NCBI GenBank assembly: GCA_030043235.1
Contig: JASHYF010000252.1
Coordinates: 1-5,607 of the forward strand
Source of the DNA: Solirubrobacteraceae bacterium
GTDB lineage: Bacteria > Actinomycetota > Thermoleophilia > Solirubrobacterales > Solirubrobacteraceae
Direction: 5' to 3'
Length of the DNA stretch: 5,607 bases
The position numbers and the translations under genes were made by a program. Below are positions 1-5,607 of this stretch, piece after piece. Position 1 is the stretch's first letter; the number at the start of each line of letters is the position of its first letter. The notes under the pieces are model-generated. The model made no database searches. It had not been told where the DNA came from and saw only the letters and a program-made list of their open reading frames with translations.

Positions 1-177
1 CCACGTCGCGGGTTCCACGTCCTCCCCATCGTGAGTTACGCGGACAATTTCAAATGCCTCGGGCACCGCGTTTATCTCACAAGGCGCAGACGTCCGGTTG
101 GTGACCGTGGCGTCAAGGTGAATACTTTCGTCTGGCTGATATGCCGCACTCGCAGATTCGACCGCGAGTTCCGGACG
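1..177 (-). other. Start of a further beta-sandwich module, cut at the window edge
   Basis: Residues 1811-1869. The visible pattern is 'E-L-A-V-E-S-A-S-A-A-Y-Q-P-D-E-S-I-H-L-D-A-T-V-T-N', then a loop with a cysteine (C1843), then 'F-E-I-V-R-V-T-H-D-G-E-D-V'. A strand, a 'Y-x-x-x-E-x-I' turn and a 'V-T-N' strand, followed by a segment naming a basic 'R-V-T-x-D-G' hairpin, resembles BsuPI-like or macroglobulin MG-like extracellular beta-sandwiches. The rest lies beyond base 1, so the family, any partner for the cysteine and what follows cannot be determined. Confidence 0.4.
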
Positions 178-3100
178 TGGCGGCCCCCCGACGCCTCCCG
201 TGAGCGGCACCGGCCCAATGATGATCGTGCGTGTCCGACGGGCATGATCGCCTCGTTCATCTGTCAAAGATGCCGTAAGTGTGTAGTTGCCCTTCGGCAG
301 GCTGGCTGGTTCGATCGTCCCCCAGGTAGCTGGCGGTGGACCCTCGCCCGCGGCCACGGTCGTCGTCGTCTCGCCGCCGACAGGCTGCAAGGTGACGCTG
401 TAGTTCGAGATCGGCGTTTCGCTTTCGCTCAGTTCGAATTCCCCGCTAACGGGGGTCGGAGCTTCGATGAGTTCGCCTTCTTCGGGCCTGAGGCTCGTGA
501 TCTTGAGGATTTTTTCTTCGGCTTCTTCTTCCTGCGAGGGCGGTGCCTGGACGACGACGTTCTCGGCCACGGTGGCCTGTGCGCCCGCATAGGTCGTCGA
601 GGTGATCTTCAGCGTCCATGGCCCGGAGGGGATCGTGTAGTAGAAGGGGGTGATCGTCGCGAGGACGCCTTCGGGGGTCCCGTGGACGTCGCCGAGCTGT
701 TGTGGCGGGCCGCCGGGTTCCTGGATCGTCACGGTGGTTTCGGCGACCTGGTCCCAGGGGCTTGTTGAGGCGGGGCTGATCGTTGCGCTGACGGCGGTCG
801 GACTTTCGATCAGGGCGCCGTCGGGCACCGAGAGGCCGCTGATCGTCGGCGGTTTGGCACCCTTTGTGGTCGGTTCGGGTTCTGGCGCGGTGTCCGACAG
901 CCAGACGACTTCTGTGGCGTTCGAGCCTACGTACTGGCCTTCGGTGAACGTAGACGCCGTGACGATGTCCTGCCCGGCGCGGGTGCCCGTGTAGCCGGTC
1001 TTAGCGATCCCCTGTTCGTTAGTCGTGACGGAAAGATCCTGCGCGTTTGCTCCTGCGACGCGCAGATCGATCGCCGCCCCTGCCACCGGGTTGCCGCTGG
1101 CTTCCTTCGCTTCGACGCTCAAGGGCTGCGTCTGGCCGACGGTCGTGCCGCCCGGGACGCTGGTGGGCGTGAGCTTGAGCGTGATCGCCGCGGGCAGCGG
1201 GCGGGTCAGCTGCGCGCCGGTCCCGCCGATGCGCGTCCATGGCGTGGAGTTGTTGGTCACCGTGAGCGGCGGCAGGTAGGTGAACTGGTCGCCGGGCGCG
1301 GTCGGGGTCGTGCCTTCCGGTGTCGTGACCGTGACGTCGACAGTCGCCTTCCCCGGCGGGGCAACCGCCGTGAGCGTGCTCGCGGACACCACCTTGAAGC
1401 TGGTCGCGTTGGTTTCGCCGAACTTGACCGCGGTTGCTTCGCCGAGGTTGGCGCCGGTGATCGTGATTTCGGTTCCGCCGGCTTCGGGCCCCGCCTTGGG
1501 GCTGATGTGGACGGCGGCCGGTTGGAGGTAATAGGCGAGGCCTTTCGCCCTTGTTCCTGGGCCGGTCGGGACCGTTTCGGGCGTGAGGGGAGTGAGCTTG
1601 TGGGTTTCGGGTCCGATGCCGTACTGGAAGAGGGTGCTCACATCGTTTCCGAATCCGTGGGGAGCAGCGTAAGCGCTTTTGCCATCCGCTGAGACTGTGA
1701 TGAATTCGAAGCCTCCGGCCAGGAAGATATCGCCTTCTTTTACGGTTGTGAGTTGACCTGTTTCTGGGTTGATGTGGAAGGCTAGGAGTTCACCATGGGA
1801 TCCTCCGGGCCCGTAGAGCGCCTTGCCGTCGGGAGTGATGGCCAGCGACCGGCCTTCCCAGCTCCCCGCGTAAACGCTATGGGCATCGAATTCGCGGGGC
1901 GTCAGCGGTTCAAGCTGCTCGGTGACGGGGTTTATGGCGTACTGGGCGATCGCATCGCCTTCGCTGCCGACGTAGGCGTAACGTCCGTTCGGGGTGATGG
2001 CGATCCCGAGCGGCGTCGACGCCGTGGCGACGGTTGCGGTTTCCTTGGGCGAAAGTGCGCCCGTGAGCGCTTCGATGTTGTACTCGGAGATGGTGGAGTT
2101 GTTGCGGTTGACGACGTAGGCGCTGTGGCCATCGGGGGTCACGGCGAGCACCGCGTCTCCCGGTCCTGCGGAGACGCTTGCTGGGGTCATCGCCGTCAGG
2201 GCGCCGGTCGCGGGATTGATGGTGTACTCCTCAACGTCATCGCCTGTGTAGTTGGCCAGATAGAGGTTCGTGCAGCGTGGGGTGGTGGCGAGCACTTCGT
2301 CTCCGTACACGAAGTCGAAGCCTGTGGTTCCGGTCGCCGCGGGTACGTATTCTGGCTGCATGGGAGACAGTTCGCCGGTGGCCGGGTTGATGTGGTACTG
2401 AAGGATCCCGCCGTGGTAGGGAGGTGGGCCGGCTTCGGCGAGGACATAAAGGCTCCGACCGCAGATCACCATCCCGTTGGGCTCTGTGCTGGTCGCGGGG
2501 TCGGCACCCAGACCCGCGTTTATGCTGACGTAGGCGGGGCTCTTGGGGATCAGTCTCCCTGACTGCGTTTCCACGCTGTATTGGTTGATGGTGGACAGTG
2601 GGTAGGAACCTTCAGTGCCCGGATGCTCGTTGGCGACGTACACGCTCGCGGCCGCTGGGGTTTCCTGGCCGGCGGGTTCGGGCCCCAGACAGAGGTCCGG
2701 GTCGAGACCGCCGGTCGTCAGGACGAGCCCAGGGTCTTCGTAGGTGGTGGTCTTTCCGCCCTGCTTGACGTGCACGAGCGGGACCGTGCTCGAGGGCTTT
2801 GAGCATTCCGCGTAGGTGTGCGCGGCCGCCGAGGTGTCGAAGTTCCCGTCGCCCGTTTCCGTCAGGGCGGTCTGGGTGAGGATGGTCGAGGCGTGCGGTG
2901 CGACCTCGATCCCCGAGCCCCACAGGTTGAAGTGGTGGGAGCCGACTTCGACCGAGACTTCTTCGAGCGTGATCGGAGCGCTCGAGCTGTTGTCGAAGCG
3001 GAGCGCACCGGAGTCATAGCTTGCCCCGCCGCCGATGAAGTTCACGCCTGCCGAGCCCTGCCAGGGGAAGGGGAAGCGCCCGGCGGGCGCGGATCCGTGC

Positions 3101-5607
3101 TGGGTGTCCGCGAAGCCGGCGTAGACGGAGAGCGGCGAGGCTTCGTTTTCGGGCGCGGGCTCGCCCATCGTGAGCGTTAGTTCCCCACCGCCCGACTCGA
3201 AGTAGTCGAGCTCGTAGGGGTAGGTGCCCGGGCCGGGAAAGCGGATCGTCTCGCTGTAGCTCTGCGGGGCGCCGTCGGGGCTCGGCTCGTCGTGCGCGCC
3301 AAGCACCGGGTAGGAGGAGAACGGCGTCGTCGACGGCCCGCCTTCGAGCGCCCCCGACACGCGGGCGGCACCGCCGCCGACCCCGAGCACGAAGCCCTCG
3401 TCGGCCGTGACGCTCAGCGTGAGTTCGCTTTCCTTGGCGACTACGAAGCTACCGGTAAAGACCGCGTCGAAGCTCTTCATCGAGCCGACGCCGGCACGTT
3501 GGCCTTCGCCCTGCGCGACGATCGTGCCGGTGAAATTGCCTGTCGCATCGGTCGTGACGTCGGTGAAGGGCCGCCACGCCGGCGAGACACCGGAGCTGTT
3601 GCCCGGCACGGAGCCGGCTGGCGGGTTGAAGTCGACGCTCGGGAAGGACTCCCCGAATGCCGGCTTGCTCGACGCGGTCGCCACGAACGACTTCTGTTCG
3701 CCTTCCTCGGCGAAGAAACGGCCGCTCACCGCGGTAGTCTCGATGCCTCCAGCCGGTGGGTTGGGCGTGCTCCAGCTGATCGTCGCGGTGGAGGAGAGCG
3801 GCCAGGCCGCTTCGCCGCCCTTGACCGTGACGGTGTCGGTCCCAGCGTTCGTTCCCGTGTAGCTGAAGATGGCGGTGCCTTCCTTGCCTGTGCTTGCTTC
3901 GCCCGCGGCAGAGTTCGCGCCCGAGACCGTGAACTGCACGGCGCTGCCCACGATCGGTTCGCCGCGCAGGTTCTTCAGCGTCGCAGTCATCGTCTGGCTT
4001 GAGCCTGTGACAGCGAAGCTCGTGCGCGGTGCCAGGAGGAGACGTGATCCCACGAGCGGCGAGACACGCACCTGCTCGGTGGTTTCGCCGCACTTGCCCG
4101 CGACGGGCTTGTTGTTCTCGTCGCCTTCGTAGCTCGCGACGAACTGGTAGACGCCTGCGGCTTCCGGCTTGAAGGCGGGCGATGTTGCGGCTCCGGAGCT
4201 GTCAACGCTCGCGATCAGCGGTGTTGCATTGAGCGGGTGTTCGCAGCCCGTGTCCGAGCCGGCGTAGACGTTCCAGGTGACCTCGCCGCTGGGGCCGTTC
4301 CCTTCTTTCAGCCGCGCGCGGTCGCTCACCGATTCGCCGAGGATGAGCGATGGCGAGATGAACGTTTCGATCGTCGGCTGGGCGCGTTCGTGGACGGTGA
4401 AGCTCTCGGAGGATTCGCCGCACTTGCCCGCAGCTGCGTGATTGTTCTGGTCCCCCGCATAGCTCGCTACGAACTGATAGCTGCCGGGGATGCTCGTCGT
4501 GAAGGTCGGGGAGATCGCTTTTTCGCCTTCGAGGCTCGAGCTCAGCGGCGTCGGGTTGAGTGGGTGTTCGCAGCTCGTGTCCGAGGTCGCGTAGACGTTC
4601 CAGCCGATAGAGCCCGTCGGGTCATAGGCGCCAGAGAGCGTGGCCGTGTCCGTCACCGGGGCGCCCACGGCCACCGAGGAGGAAGACGGCTGCGTGGAGA
4701 TCGACGGCGCCGCCTTGACCGATACCTGCTCGCTCTTTTCGCCGCAGGGGCTCGCGACCGCTTCGTTGTTCTGATCGCCTTCGTAGGTGGCGAGGAACTG
4801 GTAGGTGCCGGGGATGACCGGGGTGAAGCCGGGCGAGGTCGCCGCGCCCGCGCTGAGGGCGCTCGTGAGCGGCTCGAGGTTCAGCGGCGTTTCGCAGCTC
4901 GAGTCCGAGGTCGCGTAGACGTTCCAGGACACTCCACCGGTGGGGCTGTAGCCGCCGGAGACGTGGGCCGTGTCCGAGATCGCTTCGCCGAGCGTCGCCG
5001 TGGCCGATATCGGCGCGGTGGAGACCTGCGGCTTGGCCTTCGAGACCGTGACCTGCTCTGCCTCTTCCCCACAGGCCGTGGCGGTCGCTTCGTTGTTTTC
5101 ATCACCTTCGTAGGTAGCGACGAACTGGTAGGTGCCGGGGGCGCTCGGTGTGAAGGGGGGTGAGCTCGCCGAGCCGGAGGACAGGCTCGCGCGCAGCGCT
5201 GTGGCGTTGAGTGGGGTCTGGCAGCTCGTATCGCTGGCCCTGTAGACGTTCCAGGAGACGCTGCCGGTGGGGTCGTAGCCGCCCGAGGTTTCGGCCGTGT
5301 CAGAGATCGCTTCGCCCAGCAGCACCGTGGCCGAGACGGGCGTCGTGGAGACCGCGGGTTGAGCCTTGGCGACCGAGACGGCGGTCGCGTTTGAAACGCT
5401 CCTGCCTACTCCTTCGTTGGCTTCGATCGAGGCTTCGTTGGTGTAGCGGCCGGCGGCGGTGAGCTTGTGTTCGCAGGTCCACGTGGCGGATTTGCCGGCT
5501 TCGAGAGCACTCGCGCCGCCCGTGATGTTCGTGCAGGCGGCGTCCGCGAAGCTGGTCAGCGCCAGGGGCACTTCGCCCGTGTCGGTGACGATGATCTCGT
5601 AGTCGAC
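1..5607 (-). CDS. Giant multidomain Ig-like/PA14/beta-propeller/IPT surface protein, internal fragment
   Basis: One reading frame is open across the whole window, 1869 codons with no stop. Both ends are missing, so no start, ribosome binding site, signal peptide or anchor can be assessed. In order the modules are: DUF11-like (residues 1-79), four Ig-like repeats (81-516), Big_1-like (517-613), PA14-like (630-815), an unassigned module (827-980), a seven-unit YVTN-type propeller (989-1362), IPT/TIG (1363-1446), a second Big_1-like (1470-1569), two Ig-like domains (1587-1689 and 1699-1797) and a further beta module from 1811. Only 15 cysteines are present, ten of them in regular pairs in the first 506 residues. 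I saw no transmembrane helix and no enzyme signature. Such modules are typical of secreted or cell-surface proteins, so adhesion or ligand binding is the best inference. The methionine at residue 710 (bases 3478-3480) lies inside the PA14-like domain and is not a credible start. The reading frame is near certain; the function is not. Confidence 0.94.
217..513 (-). other. Ig-like domain B of a related pair
   Basis: Residues 1699-1797. The start, 'L-K-I-T-S-L-R-P-E-E-G-E-L-I-E-A-P-T-P-V-S-G', mirrors domain A ('G-A-L-I-E-S-P-T-A-V-S-A'). A central 'N-Y-S-V-T-L-Q-P-V-G-G' strand and a final 'P-K-G-N-Y-T-L-T-A-S-L-T-D-E-R-G' strand and turn complete an Ig-like pattern, ending in 'R-T-I-I-I'. This suggests duplication of a domain, followed by divergence. 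A Gly/Pro linker (bases 178-216, 'P-L-T-G-G-V-G-G-P-P') leads to the last module. Confidence 0.65.
541..849 (-). other. Ig-like domain A of a related pair
   Basis: Residues 1587-1689. It opens with 'P-T-I-S-G-L-S-V-P-D-G-A-L-I-E-S-P-T-A-V-S-A', goes on with strands containing 'T-T-V-T-I-Q-E-P' and 'F-Y-Y-T-I-P-S-G-P-W-T-L-K-I-T', and ends 'A-E-N-V-V-V'. The closing 'G-x-(W/Y)-T-L' strand followed by 'x-D-x-x-G/A' is common in bacterial Ig-like domains that recall fibronectin/PKD folds. No cysteine is present. It is followed by a short linker (bases 514-540) with a Glu-rich run, Q-E-E-E-A-E-E, then domain B. The exact family cannot be named from the sequence alone. Confidence 0.65.
901..1200 (-). 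other. Second Big_1/invasin-like Ig domain
   Basis: Residues 1470-1569. It repeats the plan of the domain at 3769-4059: 'N-P-V-A-G-A-A-I-D-L-R-V-A-G-A-N', a turn with 'N-E-Q-G-I-A', the strand 'T-G-Y-T-G-T', then 'A-G-Q-D-I-V-T-A', ending in 'E-V-V-W'. The match to the first copy over the segment from 'P-(I/V)-x-G' to 'D-x-V-T' is strong enough to infer common origin. It contains no cysteine. An acidic, proline-rich linker (bases 850-900, 'A-P-E-P-E-P-T-T-K') separates it from the next Ig domain. A spacer role is the most likely. Confidence 0.8.
1270..1521 (-). other. IPT/TIG domain
   Basis: Residues 1363-1446. It matches the IPT/TIG Ig-like fold closely: 'V-H-I-S-P-K-A-G-P-E-A-G-G-T-E-I-T-I-T-G' for the opening strands, then 'N-L-G-E-A-T-A-V-K-F-G', 'S-A-S-T-L-T-A-V-A-P-P-G' and 'V-D-V-T-V-T-T-P-E-G', ending in 'F-T-Y-L-P'. 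IPT/TIG domains in actinobacterial secreted proteins are usually spacers or carbohydrate-contacting modules. It begins immediately after the propeller's last strand. About 23 residues of linker follow (bases 1201-1269), containing 'V-T-N-N-S-T-P-W-T-R-I-G-G', before the next Ig domain. Confidence 0.93.
1522..2643 (-). other. Seven-unit YVTN/lactonase-type beta-propeller
   Basis: Residues 989-1362. The unit is 'LYV.N....I.QY.I.P.TG.L.P..P' followed by an 'A-I-T-P-D-G' turn. The 'QY-x-I' landmark or its variants begin at residues 1009, 1070, 1127, 1175, 1222, 1276 and 1328, spaced 47-61 residues, giving seven units. Clear 'T-P-D-G'-type turns occur at 1157-1160, 1205-1208 (T-P-N-G), 1258-1261 and 1306-1309 (S-A-D-G). 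A last short strand, 'G-L-A-Y-Y-L-Q', could close the ring by joining blade one. The family includes the 6-phosphogluconolactonase/muconate cycloisomerase fold and YVTN repeats of surface proteins. No catalytic residues can be assigned, so a binding or structural role is more likely. The first two units are longer and less regular, and part of this stretch has markedly lower G+C than its flanks. Confidence 0.88.
2668..3129 (-). other. Unassigned beta-rich module following the PA14-like domain
   Basis: Residues 827-980. I do not recognise a named family. Visible landmarks are 'L-S-V-Y-A-G-F-A-D' at the start, the segment 'P-F-P-W-Q-G-S-A-G-V-N-F-I-G-G' (846-860), 'S-G-A-L-R-F-D-N-S-S' followed by an 'I-T-L-E-E-V-S-V-E-V-G' strand (about 876-889), 'H-F-N-L-W-G' (892-897), then a region with 'G-N-F-D-T-S'. 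Two cysteines, C935 and C973, flank a segment containing 'V-P-L-V-H-V-K-Q-G-G-K' and could pair. Alternating strands and glycine turns suggest a beta-sandwich resembling the generic domains next to cell-surface anchors. It lies tight against the PA14-like domain and may form a unit with it. Confidence 0.5.
3163..3720 (-). other. PA14-like domain
   Basis: Residues 630-815. The diagnostic core is 'F-D-A-V-F-T-G-S-F-V-V' (from 713), then 'A-D-E-G-F-V-L-G-V-G-G' (735-745), then 'R-V-S-G' and a proline/glycine-rich segment, and finally 'F-P-G-P-G-T-Y-P-Y-E-L-D-Y-F-E' with a Gly-rich 'S-G-G-G-E-L-T-L' end (790-812). This is the arrangement of PA14/GLEYA-type beta-barrels, found in toxins, glycosidases and yeast adhesins, where many bind glycans with calcium. 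The usual Asp-Asp at the ligand loop is Asp-Glu here (D736, E737), so calcium or sugar binding cannot be assumed. About 80 residues before the core (630-712) hold a 'W-R-P-F-T-D-V-T-T-D-A-T-G' segment that may be part of the domain or a separate small one. This is a good candidate for the binding head. Confidence 0.75.
3769..4059 (-). other. First Big_1/invasin-like Ig domain
   Basis: Residues 517-613. It shows the pattern of group 1 bacterial Ig domains (invasin/intimin type): an early 'T-A-T-L-K-N-L-R-G-E-P-I-V-G' strand and loop, then 'V-Q-F-T-V-S-G-A-N', a turn carrying 'G-K-E-G-T-A', the strand 'F-S-Y-T-G-T', then 'A-G-T-D-T-V-T-V', closing with 'A-T-I-S-W'. It has no cysteine, unlike the preceding repeats. 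It sits between the Ig-like stalk and the PA14-like domain, where it probably acts as a spacer. A closely similar domain recurs at 901-1200. Confidence 0.8.
4060..5367 (-). repeat. Four tandem bacterial Ig-like repeats with paired cysteines
   Basis: Four consecutive copies of one module with no linker between them: R1 at 5041-5367 (109 residues), R2 at 4717-5040 (108), R3 at 4387-4716 (110) and R4 at 4060-4386 (109). Shared landmarks in order are 'LGE.(I/V)(S/T)D.A', 'P(T/S)G...WNVY', 'SD(T/S)(S/G)C', 'PLN..(A/P)L', 'G.YQF(V/L)A(T/S)Y.GD.NN' and 'CGE..E'. Each copy has exactly two cysteines: 129/179, 238/288, 346/396 and 455/506, about 50 residues apart, which suggests an intradomain disulphide. 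R1 and R2 are closest, about two thirds identical by eye; R4 is most diverged and lacks the usual 'Gly-Gly-Tyr-x-Pro-Thr-Gly' turn. The fold resembles bacterial Ig-like domains of the Big_3 type found in long actinobacterial surface proteins. The likely role is a rigid stalk or spacer; a binding role cannot be excluded. Confidence 0.9.
5371..5607 (-). other. DUF11/DUF7507-like repeat domain, C-terminal part
   Basis: Residues 1-79 of the fragment. The opening VDYEIIVTDTGEVPL is the typical strand and turn of the DUF11/DUF7507 class of extracellular repeats, normally 'Y.i.VtNtG..pL'. It is followed by a first cysteine (C25), a Gly-rich turn, an 'L-x-x-G-x-S-A-T-W-T-C' stretch with the second cysteine (C45), and a 'G-x-Y-T-N-x-A' strand. 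The two cysteines in this family are thought to form a disulphide. The start of the domain lies beyond base 5607. As these domains usually occur in series, more copies may lie upstream in the gene. It joins the first Ig-like repeat directly through a short V-S-V-A-K segment. Assignment is from motif memory; a generic CARDB-like beta-sandwich is the alternative. Confidence 0.75.

Noticed and set aside
31..768. Long open frame on the + strand (245 codons)
   Set aside because: It lies exactly antisense, codon on codon, to the minus-strand gene. Such frames stay open because TTA, CTA and TCA codons are rare in the real gene. The translation is Arg/Gly-rich with no domain pattern.
1795..2562. Open frame of 255 codons on the + strand
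   Set aside because: Same antisense register over the propeller. It ends where the gene uses a TCA serine codon, and the translated sequence has no recognisable fold, whereas the minus strand shows clear propeller repeats.
1522..2643. Active lactonase enzyme
   Set aside because: The fold class matches, but no catalytic residues can be identified and the setting inside a surface-type protein argues for a non-enzymatic role.
3478..3480. In-frame ATG as a possible gene start
   Set aside because: Coding sequence with domain-level similarity continues upstream without a break, and this Met falls inside the PA14-like domain.
3449..4093. Minus-strand open frame of 214 codons in another frame
   Set aside because: It overlaps the Big_1-like and PA14-like coding region out of frame and gives a His/Arg-rich translation without domain features.
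4237..5163. Longest + strand open frame (308 codons), with apparent internal repeats
   Set aside because: The repetition is the mirror of the Ig-like repeats on the other strand. The product is an Arg-rich shadow in the antisense codon register.
4060..5367. CRISPR array or transposon-type DNA repeats
   Set aside because: The period is about 327 bases and corresponds to protein domains that conserve amino acids more than bases; there are no short identical repeats with spacers and no terminal inverted repeats.

Overview
The window is a fragment of one very large gene on the minus strand. The reverse complement reads without a stop from base 5607 to base 1 in a single frame: 1869 codons, with neither the start nor the stop inside the window. 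I translated the whole frame by hand, and every part resolves into recognisable beta-rich extracellular modules. There is no intergenic DNA here, and I see no RNA gene, mobile element or CRISPR array. Residue numbers below count from base 5607 (residue 1) to base 1 (residue 1869).

Order from N- to C-terminus (right to left on the + strand): the end of a DUF11/DUF7507-like repeat; four tandem bacterial Ig-like repeats of 108-110 residues, each with two cysteines at fixed spacing; an invasin-type (Big_1-like) Ig domain; a PA14-like domain; an unassigned beta-rich module that follows it; a seven-unit YVTN/lactonase-type beta-propeller; an IPT/TIG domain; a second Big_1-like domain similar to the first; two related Ig-like domains separated by a Glu-rich linker; and the beginning of another beta-sandwich module that runs off the left edge.

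The organism is probably a high-GC actinobacterium. Sampled lines run about 50-73% G+C, no TTA leucine codon was found and CTA occurs only twice. The mixture of Ig-like, IPT/TIG, PA14-like and YVTN modules in one giant protein recalls soil Thermoleophilia/Solirubrobacterales, but that placement rests on general familiarity and is tentative.

The likely role is a secreted or surface-displayed multidomain protein, with Ig repeats as a stalk and the PA14-like and propeller modules as candidate binding heads. The signal peptide and any cell-wall anchor would lie outside the window, so localisation is inferred from domain types and paired cysteines. I see no catalytic domain and no multi-gene system. 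The points most worth a second look are the module order, the cysteine-paired array, the unassigned module after the PA14-like domain, and the lower G+C of the propeller.
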